DNA from: Flammulina velutipes
Lineage: Eukaryota > Basidiomycota > Agaricomycetes > Agaricales > Physalacriaceae
Direction: 5' to 3'
Assembly: GCA_011800155.1 (NCBI GenBank)
Contig: CM022370.1
Span: 2,294,001-2,358,000, forward strand
Length of the DNA: 64,000 bases
The notes beneath the pieces were generated by a model. That model ran no database searches, was not told where the DNA came from, and saw only the letters and a list, made by a program, of their open reading frames with translations. Positions 1 to 11,753 of the stretch are shown one piece after another (the first letter of the stretch is position 1; every line of letters begins with the position of its first letter). A program made the position numbers and the translations under genes.

Positions 1-1111
1 CCGGAAGCGAAATTTTGAACTTTCCAGTTTTCTTCTGTGGTGGGTTGGGGAAGACGAGGGCCGGGTGCGGAGGGGGTGGGGGAGCGAGGAGACCGCTGAC
101 GTCTCGGATGCTCATGCGCTCGTATTGGCTGAGCCAAGTTTTGCGCGAAGGGCGCAGTAGGGTTCCGTGGGTATGGAGGCCGATCTTGCGTTCAGCGTCC
201 GAGGGAGGCGGAGGCGGAGGAGGTCTGGAGGGAATGAGGGCTCGCAAGTCCTTGGCGACCAGCGCGTACCACTTCTGCGCGTCTGGGCCTACGCCCCATA
301 CCACGGCCCATGCGAGGCTGAGTACGAGGATGATCCAACGGCGCTCCATCTCGTACGCTGAAATGACGGAGGACGATACGGCGCGCAGGATGAGAAGAGG
401 AAAGAAGTACGCAGTTATGACGAGCGCAAAGATGCTGGTAAGGACGAGGAGTAGTGTTGAGTGTGGCACGACGGCGTTTGAATGTCTTCGTGCATAAGCA
501 AATCCGAGGATAGCATAGACCAACGCGCCAGCTACAAGTACGAGGTGCGGGATATCGGTAAACACGATGCCCAATGCCGTATCAGATGTGTGTGGGAAAC
601 ACGCGTCTTTACGCTCATCCAGAGCTGAAGAAGGACGCTCAATTATCATAGTGCGGCACTATAATGGAAAAGACTGACCTCTCACAAACACGTCATCGAC
701 ACCAATAGTGACAGGATCCCGCTGTCCAAACGCCTGCGTCAAGCATCCAGCAGCTGTGGTGACCACCACAAGCGCCACATCGATCAAGCTAGCTGCGAGA
801 CCCTCCCCGCGCTTTGAGCTCCCTTCGATGTTCTTCGCACGCACATAGAAATTGCGCAGCATCACCACGAGCGACGCCAGCGAGCCGACACTCGATATCG
901 TCGTGTAGCGCTCGACGAACCGGCACCAGCCCTCAAACGGGTTCACGACCACGGTGTCGCAGAACACAACAACGAGCCCCGTAAACAGCAGCGTCGAGAG
1001 CATCCAGAAGCCGGCGTTCTTTGAGGCATAGAATGCAGGGAGGGGGACGACGATGGCAGTGAGGAGACTGAGAGCTGCGAGGGCAGATTCAGTGGGGGAG
1101 AGGTGAATCAT
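1..1111 (-). CDS. STE3-like pheromone receptor-type 7-TM protein (3' end beyond window)
   Basis: Exon 1 runs 1111-686 and exon 2 from 637 off the left edge, joined by an inferred 48-nt intron (685-638, phase 0). The protein opens with alternating hydrophobic helices; PLPAFYASKNAG followed by EGWCRF and LRNFYVRAKN matches the layout of helices 1-3 of fungal STE3 receptors (PLPWH, N-G, WCD, R-LY). More hydrophobic helices follow in exon 2, then a proline-rich basic tail, which fits a seven-helix receptor with a cytoplasmic tail. STE3 proteins sense lipopeptide pheromones at the plasma membrane. The sequence is divergent and lacks the usual tryptophans, so it may be a non-mating-type receptor-like gene. 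No CaaX pheromone precursor was found beside it. Confidence 0.55.
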
Positions 1112-1464
1112 GGTCGGGAGATTGAGAACTGGATGGTTCTGAGCTGCCTTTTGATATCTGCGCCCTGCAGTACCTGCCCTTCATCCCAAAGCCATTCTTT
1201 GTTTTGGCTGAGCTCAAAGCAATGTCCATACTTGGATGCAAGGAATAAACGAGCATTGTTCCACTTTAGGCAACATCAAATTCGGTCGCACGCTTCTTCC
1301 GTTAGCTCAGATTACATGCCTCTCACATTATATACGACATACCAAGCTGCTACCAATCAATAGGTGGCTTGGATTATACGCGAGCGCGACAGCTAGCAGC
1401 ACCTCAACAACGCCTCAAAATGTTCAACACAAAACAAAACGACAGTTCAGCACACCACACCAAT
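1112..1464. other. intergenic, receptor promoter side
   Basis: This is the stretch between the receptor start and the tRNA. Short open frames cross it but show no family resemblance and no codon pattern like the neighbours. No pheromone precursor with a terminal CaaX box was recognised. Confidence 0.5.
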
Positions 1465-1547
1465 CCGACCTGCCTGGTTCGAACAGGCGACCTCAAGATA
1501 AGTTATCCAATTACAGTCTCGCGCTCTGCCAGCTGAGCTAAGGTCGG
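1465..1547 (-). tRNA. tRNA-Tyr (GTA) with intron
   Basis: Read on the minus strand, the gene folds as a cloverleaf. The acceptor stem is CCGACCT paired with AGGTCGG, the D arm is GCTC/GAGC, the anticodon stem is CGAGA/TCTTG and the T arm is GCCTG-TTCGAAC-CAGGC. The loop CTGTAA places GTA at the anticodon, so it decodes tyrosine. An 11-nt intron (1500-1510) sits one base 3' of the anticodon, the usual place for eukaryotic nuclear tRNA introns and common in tRNA-Tyr. Confidence 0.95.
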
Positions 1548-1780
1548 TTACGTCTCTCTCCACAACTTGACGTCTCATACTCCGCCAAGATTCAAAGCAA
1601 CCAGTGGCGCAAACAAACTACTTCCTATTATCCTGAACACACACAAATCCAGTACAATCATAACGTAGATATGTAACAATTAGAAAATGTCCAAGGGTAC
1701 GTCGTAAGTCTCCTATACCATTGGAATGCAAATAAAAAAGTCTGTCGGAATCGTAAACTGAAATGTCCATAACACCCCTC

Positions 1781-4146
1781 TCAATCATGACTCGTCACAC
1801 TCCAAGAATCCAACGCCACACTGCTCGGCGTCTTCAAGTCCACGTTGTCCCACTGGGGGTTGAATAGCACCTGGATGTTCAAATTGCCCGCATCGAGCGC
1901 GATCATCACAGTCGTTATGCCGGGATTCTCCTGGTCAATGTCTGTCCCAGTGCTAGGCTTGGTAGAGAAGGTTGCACCGTCGGGTGACAAGATCTGCATC
2001 TCCAGCGTCTTTCCATCGCGCACCAGAGTGGCTCTCGACCCATCGGTAGTAACAGTTGCGTTGGTATGCATTTGCCATTGAACGGCAGCGTCAGAGTTGA
2101 CTTCATCCTGGATGAGAACTTGGCGACGGTTGTTGATCATACGAACTCCACGTTTGACGCTTTGGCTGTTAGGAGTGAATGAGCATCATACGAAACGTAC
2201 TAGAGCAAAAAGAAACGTACACATTGTATGCACTGGTTATGTCAACCACCCAGTACGCAGAACCCTCAAAGTCCATGACGGTGCTCGAGCCTTGCTTCGT
2301 CTCGCTGGAACCGCTGGAAATTATAGTAGGCGTCGCGTCGACGTTCTGGTTAGCGCCGCCGATGAGGAGAGTGTTTTGTCCTTCAGTGGCTTTCCTGTAG
2401 TACGTCCACCTAACGGAGTCCTGGGCGTCTGTGCTGAAGTAATCCGCGCTGAGGTAGTCTCCACTACCAAATTCTCCGGCCCATCTCGTGCCCATAGCAT
2501 CCAAGACAAAGTCACCAACGTCCAAATCGTTATGCGTCTCGTGTCCCGTACTGAGGCCAGCCTTCATCGCCACGTAGACGGCGTTTTGATCAGTCCACGA
2601 TGAACGCATGGCTACCCATTGGTCAGATGGGTCGTCAAAGAAGCCATCAAGCTCCTTGTTGTCCCACCATGCTCCACTGAGTCCCGGGTTATACCAGAAC
2701 ATGGCCCAAGGCTCAGGTGCGTCCCAACGATCTCTCTGGAATAGAGAGTATTCGGGAATGTCGTAGAAATCGCCGTAGAACATGATGGAGTTGGCAGTGG
2801 AGGAGAATTTGTTGGGACCGTGATCACCCCACTCGAACATGGAAGTCGCGCCATAGACATGCATGTGGAAGTCGCCGGTCTTTTTGAAGTTGTCGTTGAC
2901 GGTCATCAGCTCGTATTCGGAGCCAGTAGCAGTAAGGAGGGCGCTAGCCATTTCAGCGTGACCAGCTGTTCCGAAGTACCAATAGTTGGGCGTTTCGGCC
3001 CATGTACCGTCTGAACTGACGGCCTCCGCGCAGTTTTGCTTCGCGTTGTCAATGGTCAATCCAAGAAGAGCCGAAGCGTGTCCAACGTCATCATCGTCGA
3101 TGATGGCAAGGGAAGCGAGGGTAAGTCCAGCGTTACAGACACAATTCCAATTGCCTCGGATGCCTGTGCGCCACCAACCGTACGTCGCGCCACCGTATGC
3201 TTCGACACCGTAGGCGAGAGCGTTGGTGTTGATGGCCTCACGGATGGTCGCTTTTTGGTCATCCGTCCAAATGTCGTGGAGCCAATCGTACCCAATGGCA
3301 AAGGCAGATGCCATTTCAGCAACGTCGAGGAAATGCTCGCTGTTCCATTTGTCGGTTTCAGTGAAAGTCGAGCCGTCAGAGTTACCCGCCGCGTTCTAGA
3401 CAGATAAAGATCAGGCGGCTATAAATAACAAAAGGAACAAAACGGGTTACCTGTAACTCGAGCCATACCCGATCGACATATGTTGTATCAGATGTCATGC
3501 GGTAGGCGTATGAGAGGGCTTTAACACGCTGCTTGACCTCGCGAGAGATGTCAAGAATGCCAGAAGCGCCATCCATGTAATACGCCATTGCGCCCTGGCC
3601 GAGCAGAGAGCTAGCGTAGCTCATGATAGTGTCGTTCCAGCTCGCAAGATATGGATCCTGGCGAATCAGGTCGGGCAGGGCATCCCACTTGTATTTTGGG
3701 GCGATGAGACGAGGTCGGTCTGGACGAACTGATGCAGGAGCGGGGGAAGAGGGGGCGAAGTCATCGGAAGGCCAGGAAAGTCCGGAAAGCACGGTGGGCG
3801 AGGTGAAGGCAGCAGTGTTGGTAGTGCTGGGGTAGATAGGAATAGAGAATTCGGCGTTAGACGATGTGGGGAATAGCCCTATGTCGTTTTTTACTGAGGC
3901 GACTTCGGAGGGATCGCTGCTGCCAGGATTTCCACCACTGTTGCTACCACTGGACGAGGACGAGCTGTCGTCGTCTTTGTTGGCAGCTCGGGAGCCAAGG
4001 ACACCGCCGAGGACGGCGCCGACGATGACAACGACGGCGACGGGGATACCAAACTTGATCCAGTTGCTGATACCAGGTTTCTTTGCGGGGGTTCCGTTTA
4101 TGAAGCCGTCGGTGTCATCACCGCGTACAGAGTCGTAGTTGACCAT
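1781..4146 (-). CDS. heparinase II/III-like polysaccharide lyase, membrane-anchored
   Basis: Three exons (4146-3451, 3395-2221, 2165-1781) give 751 residues. The N-terminus has a short cytoplasmic part and one hydrophobic segment (about residues 32-52, GIPVAVVVIVGAVLGGVLG), then a Ser/Gly/Asp linker, so this looks like a type II membrane protein with an extracellular catalytic part. The body has an all-helical lyase-type region (GYDWLHDIW, NWNCVCNAG, TWAETPNYWYFG) and a C-terminal beta region with HETHNDLDVGDFVLDAMG, typical of heparinase II/III-like proteins. Such enzymes cleave uronate-containing polysaccharides; the substrate cannot be read from sequence. An in-frame ATG exists upstream at 4299; I prefer 4146 because it gives the compact cytoplasmic tail. 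Confidence 0.75.
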
Positions 4147-4633
4147 GGCTGGCCTCGAAGAGACAGAACAGTCAAGCGAGGGCGATGAAAAGAGAGAATG
4201 GCCCACTGGCACTGTGTTTTTATGATGGTCGTGGTTGGTGAAACAGATGTCAGCCTCGCGGGCGGAGTGGTACTGCCACTCGTGGGAATCCTCGGTCATC
4301 TTGGCCGATGGATGTAAAAGTGTCTGGCAACCTTCAAGTTTTCTTCAAGCGACCACTGGGATACCATATCGCTGTAGAATACACTGACTGGCATTCAATA
4401 ATTTACGAGTTAGTCCAATCTAATGCTGTGCGGCCAGCAAATGCAGTGTGGGCCGTCCTCAATCGAATTCATAATTTCAATTTGCTCCGAGACAATCGTG
4501 GAAACTCTTCTCGAACATGCGCAATTCTCAGATCTCAGACGGTACGCCATAATTATATTGCGCCACACATCAATGAAGTAACTCCGATCAGTCATCCGTT
4601 TTCTTAATCAGCCTCTGACTCTCACCATCAACC
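4147..4633. other. divergent intergenic region, heparinase-like / REI1
   Basis: This 487-bp stretch lies between two divergently transcribed genes and should hold both promoters. It contains one copy (4558-4566, minus sense) of the recurring GTGGCGCAA motif. I see no additional gene. Confidence 0.5.
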
Positions 4634-6111
4634 ATGGATGCGCCACAGCAACAACTGTTTACATGCATTTCCTGCGCAATTGCCTTTCTCTCTGCGGAGG
4701 AGCAACGTACGTTCTCCAAAAAATAATGTCCTTCATACTCTAAGCATTTTCCAGGAATTCACTATAGGTCGGATCACCACAGATACAACATGAAGCGGCG
4801 GGTGGCCTCTCTGCCACCCGTCAGCGCCGCCGTCTTCAACGAAAAAGTCCTCGATCGGAGAGCAGAAACAGCTATAATGTCCTCTGCGAACGGTTCAAAG
4901 TGTGAAGTCTGCAAGTATGTATAATTCCTATCCGTCCATCTCCCGCTGGCGCTGACCTATCCCCAGTAAAACCTACACAACGGAAAACGCATACCGATCC
5001 CACATCCAGTCCAAGCGCCACAAAGACAACGAGCTCAAGACGGCCACCAGACCTGCTCTACCGCCAATAGTCCACCAGCAGGTGCCCTCCGCAGAAGTAC
5101 CCTCAGCGCCTGTGGTCGAAGTAGACGAGCCAGCCGCAGCCGACGCATCTGAAGATGAAGAAGACGAAGTGAACATGTCCATCGACCAAAAAATCGCTGC
5201 AGCTCGGTCCCGAATCAGCTCAACCCAATGCCTTTTCTGCTCCCAGTCATTCCCCGCGCTCGAAGACAACCTGACCCACATGTCCTCCGCCCACTCGTTC
5301 TTCATCCCCGACGCAGAGTACCTCGTCGACCTCCCCGGCCTCATCCAGTACCTCGGTGAAAAAATAGCAGTCGGCAACGTCTGCCTCTACTGCAACACCA
5401 AAGGTCGCGAGTTCCGCACACTCGACGCCGTCCGCAAACACATGCTCGATAAGGGTCACTGCAAAATCGCATACTTCTCAGAGACTGAGCGCCTCGAGTT
5501 TTCAGATTATTACGATTTCACGTCGTCTTACCCCGATGTCGACTCTAGCAACGATGAGGACACCGAGTGGGAAGATGAAGATGAAGAAGCGGACGAGGAT
5601 GACGATGAGACAGCGGACAAGGTCGATGTCGACACCTCCAAATCTACCCGTCGCAAAAAGGACATACTCCCAGATAGCGAGCTGACCTACGGTGATTCCG
5701 AGTTTGAACTCGTACTACCATCGGGCGCGCGGATAGGACACAGAAGCATGCGTCGCTACTATGCCCAATCCTTCATCGGACTTCCCAAGGGCAAGGAGGT
5801 CGACCCCAATTCCGGCGCTGCGCTAGTCAGGAAACTCCTCACCGACAAAAACTCGGCTCTTGTCCCGACGAAGGGCGGCTTTGGAGCTTTCGGTAACGGT
5901 ACAGCTGTAGTCAAAGCTCGCAACCGCGGTGAGGCGAGAGAAGCTGGTCGTCATGTCCGCGAGTTCAGAGATCAAGCGAGACGCGAAGCGTTCAAGACCA
6001 AGGTCGGCTTCATCCACAACAGTCAAAAGCATTTCAGAGATCCTCGTACGTTCTTCGCCTCCTCACATGCTCCAATCCAGCTACTAACAAACCATTACAG
6101 TCCTCCAGTGA
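4634..6111 (+). CDS. REI1: cytoplasmic 60S subunit biogenesis factor REI1-like zinc finger protein
   Basis: Four exons (4634-4706, 4755-4914, 4967-6045, 6101-6111) encode 440 residues. Four C2H2-type fingers are visible: CISC near residue 11 ending HRYNMKRRVA, CEVC at 74-77 ending SKRHK, CLFC ending SSAH, and CLYC ending DKGH. An acidic stretch and a basic C-terminal region (GFIHNSQKHFRDP) follow, and the protein ends in RDPLLQ, matching the end of REI1/ZNF622 proteins. The family acts in the cytoplasm to release and recycle shuttling factors from pre-60S ribosomes. The last coding exon is only 11 nt and is placed by phase and by this conserved ending. Confidence 0.92.
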
Positions 6112-6333
6112 TCAAGTCACTGCATAGAGTTAGAGGGTTGGTAGTTTTTAGCAATGAATACAACTGCATTCACTAGGATAATTGTCTTCTGCGAAATCTG
6201 CTGCCCACAATGATACAAAATAGCTATACGAGTAAAACATATATTAAAAGACAATGAAGAAGTGGGGGAGAAAACATGAACGACGATGAGGGTATAGAAG
6301 ACGAGGAAAGAGTGACGATAAGGAGAGAGAGTC

Positions 6334-9300
6334 CTAGTAAAGATATGCTGCAGGTACCACGCCTTCCTGGCCTGAACGAACATCACGCGCATACCACCAC
6401 CTATGTGCAAATCAGTATCTTGCCGAACCCAAGAAATGCTAGAAACTCACGCTGCATCCCTATCATCCAGAATCTCTACTTCAGCTCCCGCTGAGAGCCT
6501 AAGCTCACCCTCGCCTACACCATCGAAAGAGTATCGCGCGCGGGCAGGTCTACTTGCTTCATCTCCCATTATACCTCCCGCCATAGCGTCCGAGGGAGTC
6601 TCTGCTCGCAAATAATTGCTAGCATCAGGACCAAATGGATCGTTGCCCTCATGACCATCCGAACTACTATGACCTGCCTTCTCCTCAGACTTGTCATGAT
6701 CATAGTTCTCGTACGCTCCTCCGAACACAGTGGCCCGTGTCGCGGCGTTGATATGTTCAAGAAGAGATGACGGTCTCCGATGCGTGGAATCGTCATCTTC
6801 CGCCTCTTCGCCCTCATACGAGCGCATCTTGTCAGCATCTCTACGAGAGAAGAGCGTCCACAGGATGCCAATAAGGGCCAGCAAAAAGACGACACCGGCA
6901 GCGATAGCGATAGATATTAAAATGACGACACCAGTCGCGAGGAAATCTATAAAATATGTCAGTCTATGTAAGACCAAATAATGAGAATATGCACGCACGA
7001 CGTTGGGCAAAAGAGAAGTTCGAGAAGGAATGGAACAGGGCAGCCACGGCTCCAGCAGTACCAGCACTTGAGGACGACACGATGTACGGAATGTAAGATT
7101 GTCCATCGTATAGAGCCGACGATGCGTTGCCGAAAGAGGAGTCGTCCAATGCGCCAGAAATCATGAGCATGCGATCTGACTCGATGACACCCTCTCCGGA
7201 GTGGGTATTCTGTAGAGGTACCATGGCAAGCTGCATCACAACAGTGCTAGGCTCAAATGACGATTCTAAAACAGAAGGCATTAGCATCTGTCGACACACC
7301 AACATTCACAACAAAATACCTTGTGCAGTCCAGTTCTGTCCATTCCAGTATGTCAGATAAGAATCACCATCGCCTGACCTGTACACCAAGTCAGTAATAA
7401 ACTCCACCCGTCAGATTGGCAACTTACTTTCCAGCAGCAAATATACTGTTCAAGCTGCCCTCGTTCACCTCTAACGCAGTGACCGGTCCAGGGAGATCAT
7501 CGCCAGACCCGATGGGAGCCCACGACGAGTTGGAAATGGTGAAACTTGCAACATTGGCAGCGCTTCCATCGCCCAAGGCTATGGAACCTCCAGCAACAAG
7601 AACAGCTTGGTTATCCTGTCACAACGTGTTAGAAACCGAATGGCATCGCCCAAATTAAAACACATACTCCTGCATAGACGACAGACGAAATCTCGCCCTC
7701 GATGCCATTACCGAGATCAGTCCACTGCTTAGACTGCGCGTCCAAAGAGCAAATCGCACGGCAACGTAAAGATCCAGCTTGCGCGAACGATCCAGCGACG
7801 TAGACAGTATCATCCTTCGACGCAGACTTGGTAATCGAATACACAGTGACATTCGCGCCAGAGTCCGCCGACAAAGGCCGGAGACCATCAATGTCCCATT
7901 CCTCAGTTGCAAGGTTGTAGATAGCGAACCCGTTCTGTTGGCTATCCCCGGAAACGCTGAACTGGCCACCAATGTAGAGGATATCACCATCGACGAGGAG
8001 GGTGCGCACAACACCATCGATCTTGGAGCCTTTCAGACCGACGAGTGTTTCGGACTCGGCGTCATAGATGGCGACAGCCAGAGAGTCCTCCCCGTTCACA
8101 GAGAACGAGAAGTTACCTCCGATAACGGCCACTTCGTTTGATGAACTGCTGTTGGTCCAGAAAGCGCCAGCCAGGACGGCGGGAGCAGGCGCAGGCAGAG
8201 GAGTGGGTAGCGCCGCAAGATCAGACGACGACTGGCGTGGCGAGAGCTTCGAGAACGTTTTAGGAATCCAGGTGTTGATACGCCTATGGTGTTCTCGGCG
8301 GCGCTTCGTGGTGGTTGTAGTAGCAGAGTCAGTGACATCCCCGTCCAGTTGAACGTTCAATGAAGTCACGGCAGGAGTGTCGTCAGCGCCGTTCTGGAGG
8401 AATACCATGCCAGTGGCGCCAAATGATTGGGATGCTCTAACGCTGCCGGCGAGGAACTGAAGGGATGAAGTGCCATTGCCGATGAAGGACATTTCACCAA
8501 CAAGGAATCCACCGCTGTTGACCCAAGCATTCGAAGCAATATCCCAAACGGCAAAGCCGCTCACAGACGACGACGCTCCTCCAGGTGACAGTTGCGTAAA
8601 GCTACCGGCAATTTGGACTTGTCCGTCTGCGTAGCTCAAGGATGTAACTGCTCCGTTGACACCTCCATCCAGTGACCTCCATTGTTCCGACTGGACGTCG
8701 TAAACAGCAACATTCGACAACCGCCCAGTTTCCACGGAGGACGTATCGTCAAACGAGCCTCCGACGAAGAGGTCGTCACCAACGAGGACCATAGAAGTGA
8801 CGGGACCATTCAATCCTCCACCGTTCACGCCTCTGAGAGCACCATCGCGATAAGCGACAAGGTTCTCTGCTCCTGAGGCACTGCCTGAAGAAAGCGACAT
8901 GTTGCCAGCGATGAAGATCGCGCCAGAAGAATGATGCACAACAGAAGTGACGGCAGAATTGGTAGAAGCCGTCAAGCTTCTGCCTCCTAATGCGGAGAAC
9001 AAGTCCAATGCGGCACCATCGAGGGACGTTTCTGAGGATTCAGGTAGAGGGTCAGTCGCGTCAGAGTCGGACTCTGAGTCAAGAGGCCATTCGAAAAAGC
9101 CAAAACCGTTCTTCGAAGAGGAAGAAGTGCCAGTGCCGGTGCTAGACCCGCCGGAGGTGGAGTCAGACGAGATGTTTGCTGAAGTGAGCAGCAATTCGAT
9201 ACGGCCAGCGACCAATTCGTACTGCCCTCCTTGACCTGAACCTTGAGGCTGATCCGCCAAGGTCATAGTGATGGTGGCAACGAAGTCGGAGGAAGAAGGA

Positions 9301-10898
9301 ATGATGGGTCCGCTGTAGATCGTGACAGAGGCGTCTTGCTCATTTCGCTGATCCACGTCCGTCACCCATGGCTGGCCAATGCCGGGGAATACAACAACAT
9401 TCACCGACGTCCGCAAGTCGCAAGATTGGAGGTTGAGGCATCCTGGAACTAGCATGTTTACTGTATATTCGCCGGACGCGGAAACGTAGGGGTTCCAGGT
9501 CAGACTGGGTCCATCCGCTGGAGACGTTCCCACAGCGACAGTGGAGACAAGAACATCTTGGTTGGTACCGGCGATATCAGTTTTGGCAGCTTTGACTTGC
9601 CAGTCACCGGTACGCGAGGAGGTAGATGGGTTGGGCGCGTAACACGACTGGCCGTTCGCGGAATCGACCGAGGACGCAAATGCACCGGAGGAGAGAAGTT
9701 GTAGGATATGAAGACCAGGTGCATCTCCCGTCCATGCGGAAAGCTTGACCTCCACTCCAGTGATGGTCAGACCTTGCTCGTCAAAGAGGAAATCCTGGTA
9801 GAGGAGAGAAGAGTCGGTAGACAGGGGACAGGGATCGGTGCATGTTACGTTCTCGTTGGTTGCAGGATCCAAATATGTTAAGGAACGGACAGTGTTGTCG
9901 GGAATAGTGGTTACACTGGAGATACGGTTTGAGGGGTCTGGTGAAAATCAATGATTGGTGAAAACTCACCTGAAACCAGTCGTGCCATGGTTATCTAAAA
10001 AGGTGTTGCCCAAACGAATGCCGCTTGCAATCAAGGAAGAGAAGGCCCTCACAGTTACGACTGCAGTATTTCCATCTGCAGCGAACCACGAGTTGCCAGC
10101 GCCATCGTCACCTGAAGGGCATAGGATGTTCTCTATATTGTTGAATTGCGAGTCCGATGTGGATGGAGAGCCCACAAATTCTGCATTTTCCAATGGAATA
10201 GGAACAAGGGATGAAGAAAATGGGGTTGCTCCGGCGGAGAAGGGAACATTAGGATTGTTGGTGCCATTTATTACAGTTCCGTTGCCTCCGAAAGAGGTTA
10301 TGAAGGAGCCAGCAAAGAAGAGGCTGTTCGCTGAGGAATTGGCGGTGATGGAGAGTACGCGGGAGCTTGCGCCTGATAATCCTGTGAATGGCGGGGCTGA
10401 CCATGAGCTGGCACTGGGATCCCAGACGGCGACGGACGTTCCAGGCGATGTGAACTTGCCACCGAACCATACCTTGCCGTTCTTATCGTCGCAATAGACC
10501 GCGTCCACCTCTCCGTTGGGACCGTTGCTACCCAAAGCCGCAAAGTCGCCCGATGATGGCGTGTACGACGCGACGTTGTCTGCTGAAGTTGAACCAATGG
10601 TCGAGAAGGAGCCGGCGAGGTAGAAGACGTCGTCAAGAGCGCATCCTGCTGCGATGCGACCGCCGGTATTTGTAGCAGCGATGGCTGAGAGCTGACCGCC
10701 TTGTGAGCGCGAGAGCAGCGTTGCGGTTGACGAGTCGAATGTTATGGATGAATTTTGGGAAAAGTCGAGGCCTGCGAAAGTGCCAGCGAGGCCGACCTTG
10801 CCCATGCGGTCAAAGTCGACGAGAGGGAGGGCAGCGAAGACGGCATTAGAGAATAAGAGAGGAAAGAGACAGCGTCGTGGAAAGTGGCTCGGGGACAT
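6334..10898 (-). CDS. RAX2: Rax2-like cortical polarity marker with C-terminal SH3 domain
   Basis: Seven exons (10898-9970, 9915-7668, 7615-7428, 7378-7320, 7265-6999, 6946-6451, 6400-6334) give 1417 residues. A signal peptide (about 1-22) is followed by a very long extracellular region with recurring FAGSF, YIGGQF and VGGSF kelch-like units, as in Rax2, which marks growth sites with Rax1 in yeast. A single membrane helix (about 1234-1256) leads to a cytoplasmic tail. The tail ends in an SH3 fold (about 1366-1416): ARYSF, the acidic GEGELRL, WWYARD and GVVPAAYL. The last intron splits this domain, and the following exon restores it in phase. As I remember it, budding-yeast Rax2 is somewhat shorter and has only a short tail, so the SH3 is the notable part. 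Confidence 0.88.
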
Positions 10899-11109
10899 GG
10901 CGGACGATGGAATTAGGGTATTATCTTGGGCGGGCAATCGTCGTGGTCGTTGGCCACGACGAGGAGGAGGCGAGCAGGACGACGTTGATCGTTGACCAGT
11001 GAAACTAATTTTCAAACACGCCAATACAAATCCCACGTGGATCACGACCAAAGTGTATGCAACCGTTCATTCTGCCGTATACACGCTCTATACACGACAT
11101 TTAATTTAT

Positions 11110-11682
11110 TCAAAAGCTGCTAAACTTGATATCACTCATGTCCACAGTCCCCCCTACAGGCGAATTGAACGGCGACGCCGCAGAAAGCATGCTGCATGAA
11201 TGCATTAGCCTTCCGTCGACAGCAGCGAAAGATACATACTGTGGCGTTTTGTAGGTCTGGATTAACGGCCGTTTACACTGCTGGAAGAATAGTCTCTGGT
11301 CCGAGGACTGCTTCGTCTGCACAGTGTGCTTGATGTTCTTCTCTGCGACTCGGTCCTCAGGCTCGACGTACTCTCCGATCCACTTTGTGATGTACAGCGA
11401 GTTGCTGGCGGCGGGTGCGTAGTTCAATCCGACGCCGACCACGGCGGCTGCAGCCACAACTTTCATCCAGAAACTATTGAAGAATCCGGCTGCCAGGCTG
11501 GTCAGAAAAAGCGATTCGTATCGTATTTGGACATACTCACATTCAGCGGGATAAACCGTGCTGTCGTACTCTTCGTGGTGGTGGTCATCGTGATTGTGCG
11601 AAGAGTATGTTCGAATTGAAGGAGCAGCAAGGACACGACGGCTCGCTAGCCGTCGAGAAAGACGCGCCGCTGCGAGCGACAT
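11110..11682 (-). CDS. mitochondrial complex I accessory subunit (17.8-kDa type)
   Basis: Three exons (11682-11541, 11489-11240, 11191-11110) give 157 residues. The N-terminus is an arginine/serine-rich mitochondrial presequence (SLAAARLSRRLASRR), then a His/Asp-rich segment, one membrane helix and a matrix-type tail with YITKWIGEYVEPEDR, SSDQRLFFQQCKRP and a closing SPFNSPVGG. This agrees with my memory of the fungal NADH:ubiquinone oxidoreductase 17.8-kDa subunit, a membrane-arm accessory protein. The second intron is 48 nt, in phase and free of stops, so retention would add 16 residues. An in-frame upstream ATG at 11733 would put 17 unrelated residues before the presequence. Confidence 0.6.
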   Translation of the reverse strand: MSLAAARLSRRLASRRVLAAPSIRTYSSHNHDDHHHEEYDSTVYPAECEYVQIRYESLFLTSLAAGFFNSFWMKVVAAAAVVGVGLNYAPAASNSLYITKWIGEYVEPEDRVAEKNIKHTVQTKQSSDQRLFFQQCKRPLIQTYKTPQYVSFAAVDGRLMHSCSMLSAASPFNSPVGGTVDMSDIKFSSF

Positions 11683-11753
11683 GGAGGAGCGAATCAGAGT
11701 GTTACTATCGGCGTTACAGCGTGACACCGACACCTTACCCAGCTACCACCACC

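Noticed and set aside
659..685. A 27-nt GT-AG intron in the receptor gene
   Set aside because: Too short for the spliceosome; a 48-nt intron ending at 638 keeps the same frame and fits the local intron size.
1236..1541. Small plus-strand frame ending in CQLS, a possible CaaX pheromone precursor next to the STE3-like receptor
   Set aside because: Its 3' part is the antisense of the tRNA-Tyr gene, and the rest has no precursor-like layout.
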